A DNA stretch of 64,000 bases, from NCBI GenBank assembly GCA_026982095.1, contig JALSHT010000005.1, positions 1 through 64,000 on the forward strand. The letters run 5' to 3'. Both the position numbers and the translations under genes were made by a program. Origin of the DNA: Nitrososphaeria archaeon. Its GTDB lineage: Archaea; Thermoproteota; Nitrososphaeria; Geothermarchaeales; JDFR-13. Every line of letters starts with the position of its first letter. Within the stretch, counting starts at the first letter, position 1. This document shows, piece after piece, positions 28,675 through 35,744 of the stretch. Under the pieces are notes generated by a model. That model did no database searches, was not told where the DNA came from, and saw only the letters and a list, made by a program, of their open reading frames with translations.

Positions 28675-29406
28675 ATGACCTGTGGGATGGTGTTGGCTTC
28701 TGGATATGGGTCTAGGCTTAGAGGATATGTAGATATTCCTAAATACTTTGTAGATATCTTCGGGAGGCCTCTTATAGAGTATGTCCTATACTCTATGTGT
28801 AGATCTGGGGTTGATGATCTGTATGTAGTGGTTAATGAATTGACTAGGAGGTATCTGGTATCCTCTGGTTTGATAGAAAAATATGGAGTTGACGTTATCG
28901 TTAATCCCCGCCCAGAATTGGAGAATGGATATACACTTCTCTACTCCCTGTCTGTAGTTGATGATGTGTCTGTTTTGGTCTCTGTTGCTGACCATATATA
29001 CCCACCGTCAATATTGAGGAGCCTTGTAGACGTAGATGGAGATATAGTGATTGCGGGGGATCCTGATCCATTATACATAGATATTGGTGAGGCTACTAAG
29101 ATAAGGGCTTTGGGAGAACGTGTCTTGGAGGTTGGGAAGGGTCTGGATGTCTTCTCTCATATAGATATGGGGGTCTTCCATATTGATCGAGATAAGATTC
29201 TATCGATAACTAGGCCCCTATTTGATAAGTTTGAGGGATTTACAATATCTGAAGTTATAAATTGGGTTGTGGCTGGTGGTGGAGAAGTTCTTGTGAAGAG
29301 TTTTTCCGGTTTCCCCTGGAGAGATATTGATGTACCGCGGGATATAGAGTATGTATTTAACGATGACTTCAGAATTAGAGTATCTCGTGTATTTGGGTGG
29401 GTGTAA
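28675..29406 (+). CDS. CTP:inositol-1-phosphate cytidylyltransferase
   Basis: About 243 residues. The nucleotidyltransferase start MVLASGYGSRLRG is followed by DIPKYFVDIFGRPLIEY; in this family DIPK replaces the usual sugar-phosphate motif. NPRPELENGYTLLYSL and VSVADHIYPPSIL match the cytidylyltransferase half of bifunctional archaeal DIPP synthases. It makes CDP-inositol. The next gene, the CDP-alcohol phosphotransferase, starts after three bases, so the pair gives di-myo-inositol phosphate, a hyperthermophile compatible solute. The separate, unfused genes are one of two known arrangements. Confidence 0.88.
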   Translation: MTCGMVLASGYGSRLRGYVDIPKYFVDIFGRPLIEYVLYSMCRSGVDDLYVVVNELTRRYLVSSGLIEKYGVDVIVNPRPELENGYTLLYSLSVVDDVSVLVSVADHIYPPSILRSLVDVDGDIVIAGDPDPLYIDIGEATKIRALGERVLEVGKGLDVFSHIDMGVFHIDRDKILSITRPLFDKFEGFTISEVINWVVAGGGEVLVKSFSGFPWRDIDVPRDIEYVFNDDFRIRVSRVFGWV

Positions 29407-29409
29407 GAT

Positions 29410-30057
29410 ATGGAGTGGTCTAAACCCACTGATGGCATCGTCTCTCGATATATTAACAGGAAGATTAGTGGTTTGATAACATCTTTTATCATTAGAAAGG
29501 AGTTGGGCATAACTCCTACTCACATCAGTCTCCTATCTTTTCTATTGGGTTTATCTGCATCAGTGCTGTACGTGTTGGGAGGTATAGTCTTGGCGGGCTT
29601 CATCCTTCAGCTTTCTTCAATATTAGACGGGGTAGATGGGGAGTTGGCTAGGGCTAGGGGTTTAACTAGTAAATTGGGAGAGTTTATTGATACGATGCTA
29701 GATAGAGGAGTAAATATACTTGCCTATATCTCAATTACATATTACCTATATAGCGTATCACCAGACATCTATATTGTCCTGCTGGGCCTACTCTCACTTA
29801 GTGGAGATATGTTGGTGACTTACTTCCATGCAGTGGTTAAGAAAGATTTCAATGTTCATCCAGCCTCTGTTGGGAGTTTTCCACCTTTGGCGTCTAGGGA
29901 TGTCAGGATATTCATATTATTCCTCGCCTCACTAGGTGCGCTTCTTTATATTGAATTGCTTATTTATGGCCTTGCTCTGATCTTTTTAATCAGCTATCTT
30001 TATCTAGTGATTAAGGGCTTTGAGGTGGTAAGGAGCATCAAGTCTGGTCTAATATAG
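29410..30057 (+). CDS. CDP-alcohol phosphatidyltransferase, di-myo-inositol-phosphate-phosphate synthase
   Basis: 215 residues, about six membrane helices. The CDP-alcohol phosphotransferase motif D-x2-DG-x2-AR-x8-G-x3-D-x3-D is exact, from DGVDGELAR to GEFIDTMLD (about residues 77-102). The partner gene upstream makes CDP-inositol, so transfer of the inositol phosphate to a second inositol-1-phosphate in the membrane is the likely reaction. A role in archaeal phospholipid head-group synthesis is the alternative, less likely because of the pairing. The end overlaps the convergent HPS gene by 20 bases. Confidence 0.88.
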   Translation: MEWSKPTDGIVSRYINRKISGLITSFIIRKELGITPTHISLLSFLLGLSASVLYVLGGIVLAGFILQLSSILDGVDGELARARGLTSKLGEFIDTMLDRGVNILAYISITYYLYSVSPDIYIVLLGLLSLSGDMLVTYFHAVVKKDFNVHPASVGSFPPLASRDVRIFILFLASLGALLYIELLIYGLALIFLISYLYLVIKGFEVVRSIKSGLI

Positions 30058-30682
30058 TTTTTAACAGTTTTGCCTCCTTCAAAGGGTGTTTAGACCTGGT
30101 TATCCCGCCCCCAACTATAAACACTTCTATCTCCTTAAATGGAAGTAATGTCCATATGTTCTCACTGTTTATCCCGCCTGCAACAGCTAATTTCCCGTAT
30201 CTAGCTATCTCTCCATTTCTCTTACTCAGTATGTTATGTGGTGTTATTCCTGTCTCCTGCATATCAATTCCGCTATGTATCAATATGTAGGTGGGCTGTA
30301 CGGACGCTGCATCAAGTTTCTTTAGTATCTCCGACGGGTTTGTTAGTCCTATCGTGTCAACATATGACACTCCATTGTATTTAGAGGCTGTCTCTACCAC
30401 ATCCCGTATAGTCTTTGGATGCGCTGCTGCTAGCACGGTTACACCATAAGCCCCACTGTTGAATGCTATCTCCGCCTCTAGGGCTCCGGTATCCATTATC
30501 TTCATATCGGCTATGATGGGCTTTCCAGTCTCGTCGGAGAGTCTCTCTACACATTTTATCCCATTGGATTTTATTAATGGTGTCCCCGCCTCTATATAAT
30601 CTACTACATCAGAGACTTCTAACGCTATCTCCACAGCCTTCTCAAGATCTATGAAGTCAAGGGCTACCTGTAGTTTCCGCAT
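30038..30682 (-). CDS. hxlA: 3-hexulose-6-phosphate synthase
   Basis: 214 residues, OMP-decarboxylase superfamily TIM barrel. LQVALDFIDLEKAVEIA, the IEAGTPLIKSNG strand, the metal and base-catalysis stretch PIIADMKIMDTGALEAE and the phosphate-binding AVAGGINSENIW and VFIVGGGITRSKHP are typical of HPS. In archaea lacking transketolase-based routes HPS runs in reverse to make ribulose-5-phosphate and formaldehyde from hexulose-phosphate. It overlaps rpiB by 19 bases, so pentose phosphate supply is the shared task. The isomerase partner PHI is not in this window. Confidence 0.92.
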   Translation of the reverse strand: MRKLQVALDFIDLEKAVEIALEVSDVVDYIEAGTPLIKSNGIKCVERLSDETGKPIIADMKIMDTGALEAEIAFNSGAYGVTVLAAAHPKTIRDVVETASKYNGVSYVDTIGLTNPSEILKKLDAASVQPTYILIHSGIDMQETGITPHNILSKRNGEIARYGKLAVAGGINSENIWTLLPFKEIEVFIVGGGITRSKHPLKEAKLLKTILDQT

Positions 30683-31128
30683 ATTCTCCTCTCCAGGGCC
30701 TCTATCTTGCTCACCCTCCTCTCATGCCTCCCCCCATCGAAACCTGCCTCTAACCATATCTTCACCCTATTAAACCCTTCTTCCATGCTCATAGTTCTCC
30801 CTCCTAGGCAGATTATATTTGCCTTGTTATGTCTGGCTATAAGCTCAGCAACTTCGTCTGAATAAGCTATCCCTGCCCTAACGTTTGGAAATTTGTTGGC
30901 TACTATGGACATCCCTATCCCAGTTCCGCATATCAGGATACCTTTCTCAATATCTCCTTTGGACACTTTCTCAGCTAGTTTAGCGCCGTAGTCGGGGTAG
31001 TCCACACTGTCCTCTGATTCGGGACCGAGGTCTATAACCTCATAACCCATCTTTTCCAAATGTTTCTTTATGAATTTTTTCATCTTGTATCCCGCATGGT
31101 CTGAGGCTATACCGATCTTCATTTTCAA
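30664..31128 (-). CDS. rpiB: ribose-5-phosphate isomerase B
   Basis: 154 residues. The RpiB/LacAB start KIGIASDHAGYKMKKFI, DLGPESEDSVDYPDYG, the active-site loop GILICGTGIGMSIVANK with its Cys, and RAGIAYSDEVAELIARHNKANI are all present. It converts ribulose-5-phosphate to ribose-5-phosphate. It is first in the rpiB-hxlA pair, so together they form ribose-5-phosphate from a hexulose phosphate. A TATA-like TATTTAAC lies upstream (about 31152-31162), next to a palindrome at 31161-31174. Confidence 0.93.
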   Translation of the reverse strand: MKMKIGIASDHAGYKMKKFIKKHLEKMGYEVIDLGPESEDSVDYPDYGAKLAEKVSKGDIEKGILICGTGIGMSIVANKFPNVRAGIAYSDEVAELIARHNKANIICLGGRTMSMEEGFNRVKIWLEAGFDGGRHERRVSKIEALERRICGNYR

Positions 31129-31160
31129 AAGGAAATATACCGCATCTAATTAGTTAAATA

Positions 31161-31174
31161 CCTCCCTTAGGAGG
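31161..31174. repeat. short GC-rich inverted repeat between maf and rpiB
   Basis: CCTCC CTTA GGAGG forms a perfect 5-bp stem with a 4-base loop. It lies just downstream of the maf stop and directly upstream of the TATA-like element of rpiB on the minus strand. It could be a transcription stop for maf or an operator for rpiB; sequence alone does not decide. Confidence 0.4.
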
Positions 31175-31195
31175 ATTTCTGTTATAGACACTATT

Positions 31196-31795
31196 TCACG
31201 TCTCCATCTCCATGTACTCAATTAGATTGATGCCGTGCTTCATGAGGATCCTATACAGTTTATTTAGAGGTACGCCTACTACGCTGTAGAAATCTCCTTC
31301 TATCTTCTCGATAAAAAGTGATGCTAACCCCTGTATCCTATATCCACCGGCAAATTTCCAGTACTCCTCATTTTCTACATGCCATCGGATTTCTTCCTCA
31401 GAGAGTTCTTTGAACCATACCCTTGCCTCCCCATAATCAGTCTTTATCTCGCCATCAATGTATATAGCCATTCCTGTAAACACATTGTGTGACTTCCCTG
31501 ACAATAGTTTGAGCATTGATATGGCCTCCTCCATATCCTTAGGTTTACCTAGTATCTCATTATCAACAGCTACAACTGTATCGAAGGTTATTATCACCCC
31601 GTCCAAATGCCTCCTGGCTTCTCTACATTTTAATATGCTGTTCATGAGAACAGTTTCAACAGGGTCTTCAAACTTACTCTCAGGCACATCAATGGAGTAG
31701 AAATTTACCTTTATACCTAGGCTCTGGAATATCCATTTCCTACCTATCGATTTGGTTACTACATATATGGGTTTTTTCATCATCGTCAAAATCAT
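31196..31795 (-). CDS. maf: Maf-family nucleoside triphosphate pyrophosphatase
   Basis: 199 residues from the ATG at 31795; ATGs at 31783 and 31780 and a longer start at 31810 are alternatives. The family begins with YVVTKSIGRKWIFQSLG, usually ASxSxRR, slightly degenerate here. Other Maf landmarks are ITFDTVVAVDNEILGKP with the catalytic acidic residues and AGGYRIQGLASLFIEKIEGDFYSVVGVPL. Maf proteins hydrolyse dTTP, UTP or modified nucleotides. A minus-strand TATA-like CAATATATTTAT (31828-31817) fits a leaderless start close to 31795. Confidence 0.88.
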   Translation of the reverse strand: MILTMMKKPIYVVTKSIGRKWIFQSLGIKVNFYSIDVPESKFEDPVETVLMNSILKCREARRHLDGVIITFDTVVAVDNEILGKPKDMEEAISMLKLLSGKSHNVFTGMAIYIDGEIKTDYGEARVWFKELSEEEIRWHVENEEYWKFAGGYRIQGLASLFIEKIEGDFYSVVGVPLNKLYRILMKHGINLIEYMEMET

Positions 31796-31832
31796 ATTGA
31801 TTGTTTGCATAATTGGATAAATATATTGGCTT

Positions 31833-31894
31833 GGGATGATGACGCTCGAAAGGTTTGAGCCTCAGGCGATGATGATAGTTGGGTGTCTGACTGA
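31833..31894 (+). ncRNA. C/D-box small RNA, predicted guide for 2'-O-methylation of U34 in pre-tRNA-Glu(UUC)
   Basis: The order is box C ATGATGA (31836-31842), 12-nt guide (31843-31854), box D' TTGA (31855-31858), 10 nt, box C' ATGATGA (31869-31875), 11-nt guide (31876-31886), box D CTGA (31887-31890; a second CTGA follows). Sizes fit archaeal C/D RNAs. The D' guide CGCTCGAAAGGT pairs over 12 positions (11 Watson-Crick, one G-U) with pre-tRNA-Glu at 14756-14745. The fifth base before D' (A31850) faces U34. D' is one base off CUGA. The target of the second guide (TAGTTGGGTGT) is not seen in this window. It ends 13 bases before the next gene. Confidence 0.82.
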
Positions 31895-31903
31895 AAAGGT
31901 TAT

Positions 31904-33112
31904 TTGCAAAAGTCTTTGCAAATTCAAATTAAAAGGGTCCTTATAAAGCCAAAACCCCCCTATTTAGCGGTGTCTTTCTTGAAGCTTAGGTACGGAGATG
32001 GGTCTAGAGAGTTTGATAACGACTCGTTTAGGAAGTCTATAACCGTGTATATTGGAGACTATACCTCATCACTTATTGAAGAACTTGTTGTTGATGACGG
32101 GATACAAGTGATACTTCATGATGTGAGAGGCTGGTATAGGGTAGGTAGGAAGATCTTCTACGGTATAGATTTAAGGGTTGATCTGCTAAGATACCCATAT
32201 CATTTCTCATATGCCCTTGACTCTGTATCTAAACTAATCGATCTCAGGCTATATAGGTGGAAGATGGTTTTGGGTCAGGTAATCAGGGATTTATCGAGAA
32301 GCGATAGCCCAACTATCAATAATCTGATAGACACGGTTTATAGGATGATGTCTGAGTCTAGTGGTGTTGAGAAGGAGGCGTATGTAGAATTATACCATCT
32401 CTTGGACCTGCTGTTTGGAGGCTCAAATCCGGAGGCATGGGATGCACATGAGTATAAAGTTGATTTTCTACCGGGAGACTTTGTCTTGGATTATAGTCAA
32501 GTGGGTTGGTTAGCTGCATTGGTCTCATCTGTAATCACTTCATTATCTATGTCTCAATCCTCCATCCATGTTCTACTAGATGCGGATTACCTGGGGTATG
32601 CACCACAGCCCCTTCTATGGAGTGTTCTTAGACCGGGTGTTATTATCCATGTCCATAAGGTATATCCCAATATTCTTCCATACGTGGATCACGTTATTTG
32701 TAAGCAAGGCTGGGTAGATAAGGCATTGTTAAGTAGGTTTAGATCGATAGAGGAGGTAGTGGATGAGTACGTCTTATATGATAAAGATGTATATATGGGC
32801 ATTATCCCAAAACCTGTTGATCATGTTGATGACTTGTCTGGTGAACCTGGGGAACAAGTTTCGGAGGACTTGATTGAGATTAACAGAGATCTTGCTAACC
32901 ACTTGGTTAGAATAGTCCTTGAATACGGGATGTTGAGTGAGGGCGGGTTCATTGTCCATTCTCCTCGATGGAGGGTTGATGAGGTAATAAGGATGGTTAA
33001 TTATCTGTGGAGGAAAGGGATTCTGAAGAGGTCGGCGTCGAGAGGAGGCGTATTCTATAGGCCTACTGTGGAAGCATATAAATTCCTGAGGGAGGAGGGG
33101 GATGATGAGTAG
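31904..33112 (+). CDS. hypothetical protein, 402 aa, winged-helix C-terminus, possible degenerate HerA/FtsK-like ATPase
   Basis: I do not recognise the whole protein. Residues 1-90 look beta-rich. The middle (about 190-290) has SSIHVLLDADYLGYA, like a Walker B strand, then VIIHVHKVYPNILPYVDHVICK, which resembles the sensor strand of HerA/VirB4-type ATPases; no Walker A motif is visible. The last ~80 residues (HLVRIVLEYGMLSEGG, VDEVIRMVNYLWRKGILKR) form a probable winged helix. The start may be TTG 31904 or TTG 31916. The end overlaps the RadA-like ATPase gene by 11 bases. Confidence 0.62.
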   Translation: MQKSLQIQIKRVLIKPKPPYLAVSFLKLRYGDGSREFDNDSFRKSITVYIGDYTSSLIEELVVDDGIQVILHDVRGWYRVGRKIFYGIDLRVDLLRYPYHFSYALDSVSKLIDLRLYRWKMVLGQVIRDLSRSDSPTINNLIDTVYRMMSESSGVEKEAYVELYHLLDLLFGGSNPEAWDAHEYKVDFLPGDFVLDYSQVGWLAALVSSVITSLSMSQSSIHVLLDADYLGYAPQPLLWSVLRPGVIIHVHKVYPNILPYVDHVICKQGWVDKALLSRFRSIEEVVDEYVLYDKDVYMGIIPKPVDHVDDLSGEPGEQVSEDLIEINRDLANHLVRIVLEYGMLSEGGFIVHSPRWRVDEVIRMVNYLWRKGILKRSASRGGVFYRPTVEAYKFLREEGDDE

Positions 33113-34097
33113 GGCTCGTGGAAAATACTTGATTAGAAGTATCCCTAAGTTAAACGAGTTCTTTATGGGTGGTGTTGGTGAAGGCACTTTAACCCATATT
33201 TACGGCCGCTATCAGTCGGGGAAGAGTTTACTAGCTCTTCAGATACTCTATGAATGGGTGTCTTCAGGTGTAGGAAATGCCCTGGTTATTGATTCAGAGC
33301 ATAGTTTTATGGATAACTTTGGATATATATGGGTAGATAGGTTTTCAAGAAGGTTCTCGAGTAAAGTAGATTTAAAGACTGTTGTCAAGGCTAGATATTC
33401 TATTAAGGGGGGTAAAAGAAAGTATCTAACAGAGGTTAGAACCATCCTTCTCGATGTTTTTGAGGATCTAGGGATTGACGTTGATCCGGTGTATTTAAAG
33501 AAGGTTTTGGATTACCTCCTTCCTAAGATAGAGCTGAAGTCCGAAGATAGAGGTGGTAGGTCTATCTATGTATATAACTGTTCGGGTATAGAGGATTTCG
33601 CATCTTTGATAGGTTATGAAGCGGCTCTAAAAGCTGGAAGTAAATTGTCCGTCTCTGCATCTAGAATATCGGATCCATCAACATCCCCTCTATCCCTATT
33701 CATGTCTAAGTATAAAGTAAAATTTCTGTTTGTCGATAGTTTAGGAGGCTTGCTAAAGAATTACGTATTTAGTTTACAGGACTACCCTGCTAGAGCCGCC
33801 ATCCTAAACATTGTTCTCCATACTCTCGCAACTATAGCTGATGAGTATGGTCTGGTCGTACTCGTCTCTAATCATGAGTCTAGATCTCCAGCTAATAACT
33901 TCACTTCATTCTATGGAGGTTCTCCAGTGGGATATGGGTTCAAATATTCCCTCTATCTTAGGATGAAGTCTCCAAATATTAGGGAGTTAATTGGGTATCG
34001 TTCTCCACATCTTCCAGAGGCTGGTTGGAGACTTTCTCTACACCTATCGGATGAGGGGTTTAAAGAATATGATAAGTCTGATAAGGAGGATGTTTAA
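33102..34097 (+). CDS. RadA/RadB-like RecA-superfamily ATPase, divergent
   Basis: 331 residues. Walker A lies in HIYGRYQSGKSLLALQIL (about residues 30-47) and Walker B in KVKFLFVDSLGGLL (about 205-218). LVVLVSNHESRSP fits the L2-adjacent strand and YGFKYSLYLRMKSPN the C-terminal ATPase strand of RadB-like proteins. VIDSEHSF after strand 2 resembles RecA-type IDTEGSF. A ~100-residue insert (about 75-175) is atypical. It lacks the N-terminal helix-hairpin-helix of RadA. The start is ATG 33102 or 33105. It may load on DNA or act as a recombination mediator; neighbours give no known pathway. Confidence 0.78.
   Translation: MMSRARGKYLIRSIPKLNEFFMGGVGEGTLTHIYGRYQSGKSLLALQILYEWVSSGVGNALVIDSEHSFMDNFGYIWVDRFSRRFSSKVDLKTVVKARYSIKGGKRKYLTEVRTILLDVFEDLGIDVDPVYLKKVLDYLLPKIELKSEDRGGRSIYVYNCSGIEDFASLIGYEAALKAGSKLSVSASRISDPSTSPLSLFMSKYKVKFLFVDSLGGLLKNYVFSLQDYPARAAILNIVLHTLATIADEYGLVVLVSNHESRSPANNFTSFYGGSPVGYGFKYSLYLRMKSPNIRELIGYRSPHLPEAGWRLSLHLSDEGFKEYDKSDKEDV
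34083..34089 (+). promoter_or_regulatory. Shine-Dalgarno site fixing a GTG start at 34099
   Basis: AAGGAGG ends nine bases before GTG 34099, the spacing seen for other clear sites in this window. It lies inside the end of the RadA-like gene, whose stop is 34095-34097. Confidence 0.7.
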
Positions 34098-34098
34098 T

Positions 34099-34353
34099 GT
34101 GGTTATTCCGTTCTTCATAGTCTCTAGTATCGCTGTTAGAGCAACTCCATCCATCTCGGACATGTATACCGCTGTTATGTTACTTATGTCGATAATGCTG
34201 GCTCTACTCAATGTAGGGTTTGTAAAAGCTCTCCTGATAAATATAGCCATATACCTTGTGGTCGTTTTATTATCAATTTATCCATATATGATGCTCCTAC
34301 TGCTTCTAGCCTTACTTGTCTTTTGGAAGGAGGTGAGGATGATATTATGGTAA
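34099..34353 (+). CDS. small membrane protein, 84 aa, in the RadA-like cluster
   Basis: From GTG 34099 the protein is nearly all hydrophobic, with three probable helices: VIPFFIVSSIAV, AVMLLMSIMLALLNVGF followed by a short linker and LINIAIYLVVVLLSIYP, then MMLLLLLALLVFW. It ends in a short basic tail. No family is recognised. It begins one base after the RadA-like stop and overlaps the next gene by seven bases, so it is translated as part of the same string. A longer frame to 33991 lies inside the ATPase gene and is unlikely. Confidence 0.62.
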   Translation: MVIPFFIVSSIAVRATPSISDMYTAVMLLMSIMLALLNVGFVKALLINIAIYLVVVLLSIYPYMMLLLLLALLVFWKEVRMILW

Positions 34354-35012
34354 TTGATTTGAGAGATGTTTTTGAGAGTGGGGGGTCATTCATTGCTCTT
34401 AACCAACCCCCATATATCGTGCCTCTTGACTTAGATGTGGCTAGGAGTATTTGGTTGGATTACCCGGTATTTGTTGAATCGAGTGGTGGTGATATCGAGG
34501 CATCCTCCCCCGTCTTATTCTCCATAAGAAATGGCTCATTGTCTAAGGTATACGTGGCATCCAGGAATAGGCTTGATAAGTTTAGAGGCGGGATATTGTC
34601 TAGGTTTCTTTTGAGGAGGGCTATGGATAGGGGTCTACCGGGGTCTGTCGAAAGTATCCGTATTCGTCTAGATATAGGGTTGAGGCTTTATGAGGCTGTA
34701 GAGTTTTTATCTCCTATCTATATTGACCCTAATACATTGTTCACCCTACTAGAGCAGGGTTGGAGGCTTTATGTGAGGGGGTTTGACTATACGAGGAGGC
34801 TCTATAAACTTGTCACAAAATACTCACTTACGGTGGATACTATTTTATCAAGCTTTACTGGAGAAGATATTGAGTTGAGAGGGTTTGGGAAAAGGTTAAT
34901 TGTTGGTGAGGATGGGAGAATATCCTTTAACCTCCTGCATCAATCCCATTTTGATTATGGAAATCGTATGTTGATCTTGAGGGGGAGGAAGGATTTAATA
35001 ACTGTTGACTAA
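34347..35012 (+). CDS. hypothetical protein, 221 aa, in the RadA-like cluster
   Basis: The start ATG 34347 follows GGAAGGAGGTGAGG. I do not recognise the family. The N-terminal half is beta-rich (IALNQPPYIVPLDLDVA, VLFSIRNGSLSKVYVASRN) and the middle is helical (SRFLLRRAMDRGL, RLDIGLRLYEAVEFL). DPNTLFTLLEQGWRLYVRGF and the C-terminal strands RLIVGEDGRISFNLL suggest a compact soluble domain. It overlaps the small membrane protein gene by seven bases and is followed 14 bases later by rhomboid. Confidence 0.58.
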   Translation: MVIDLRDVFESGGSFIALNQPPYIVPLDLDVARSIWLDYPVFVESSGGDIEASSPVLFSIRNGSLSKVYVASRNRLDKFRGGILSRFLLRRAMDRGLPGSVESIRIRLDIGLRLYEAVEFLSPIYIDPNTLFTLLEQGWRLYVRGFDYTRRLYKLVTKYSLTVDTILSSFTGEDIELRGFGKRLIVGEDGRISFNLLHQSHFDYGNRMLILRGRKDLITVD

Positions 35013-35026
35013 CATACTAGTGGATA

Positions 35027-35707
35027 ATGTTTCCGTTAAAGGATGTGAATCCGAGCTTCTCTTATCCATATGTGACTAAGAGTCTAATAGCTTTAAACAC
35101 AGCTATTTTCTTCCTAACTTTTTTTAGAGATGACTATCCTTTGATAGTTGAGACATGGGGGTTTAAACCAATATATCTATATACTGGCGTCAGGCTAGAG
35201 ACATTATTCACCTCCATGTTTCTACATGGGGATCTCCACCACCTCCTAGGAAATATGGTCTTTCTATGGATATTTGGAGACAATGTTGAGGATGCTCTCG
35301 GGCATTTTAGATTTCTAGTTTTCTATCTCTCCTCAGGTGTTTTCGCAGCCTTTATACAGAGTATATTTTCTAATGATCCATTTATTGTAATGATTGGTGC
35401 CTCAGGTGCGATATCAGGAGTTTTAGGCATCTACATCCTCTTCTTTCCCTATGCCAGAATACTTACACTAGTCTTCTATTTCTTCATAACCATTATCGAG
35501 ATACCTGCCTACCACTTTATATGGATATGGTTCGTCGTCCAAGTAATTAATGGAACCTTCTCGCTCTTGGCTCCTCAGCCAATAGGCGTTGCGTACTGGG
35601 CCCATATAGGTGGCTTTGTATTTGGACTGGCCTTGGGCTATCTGTTTAGAGACGTATATAGAGTTAGGGTTAAGAGAGATGCATATAGACATTGGATCAT
35701 TGGCTAG
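35027..35707 (+). CDS. rhomboid-family intramembrane serine protease
   Basis: 226 residues, six or seven membrane helices. The L1-loop and TM2 motif HGDLHHLLGNMVFLWIFG, the catalytic serine in IGASGAISGVLG (TM4) and the catalytic His in YWAHIGGFVFGLALG (TM6) are all intact, so the enzyme should be active. Rhomboids cut transmembrane substrates within the bilayer. PVTKSLIALN-like text (YPYVTKSLIALNTAIFFLT) forms TM1. It follows the unknown RadA-like cluster by 14 bases and may be co-transcribed, but a shared role is not shown. Confidence 0.93.
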   Translation: MFPLKDVNPSFSYPYVTKSLIALNTAIFFLTFFRDDYPLIVETWGFKPIYLYTGVRLETLFTSMFLHGDLHHLLGNMVFLWIFGDNVEDALGHFRFLVFYLSSGVFAAFIQSIFSNDPFIVMIGASGAISGVLGIYILFFPYARILTLVFYFFITIIEIPAYHFIWIWFVVQVINGTFSLLAPQPIGVAYWAHIGGFVFGLALGYLFRDVYRVRVKRDAYRHWIIG

Positions 35708-35744
35708 TGGTTTAATACATCGGATGGTTAGATATTGATATTTC

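Noticed and set aside
33991..34098. N-terminal extension of the small membrane protein into the RadA-like gene
   Set aside because: Overlaps conserved ATPase coding sequence; a clear SD supports GTG 34099 instead.
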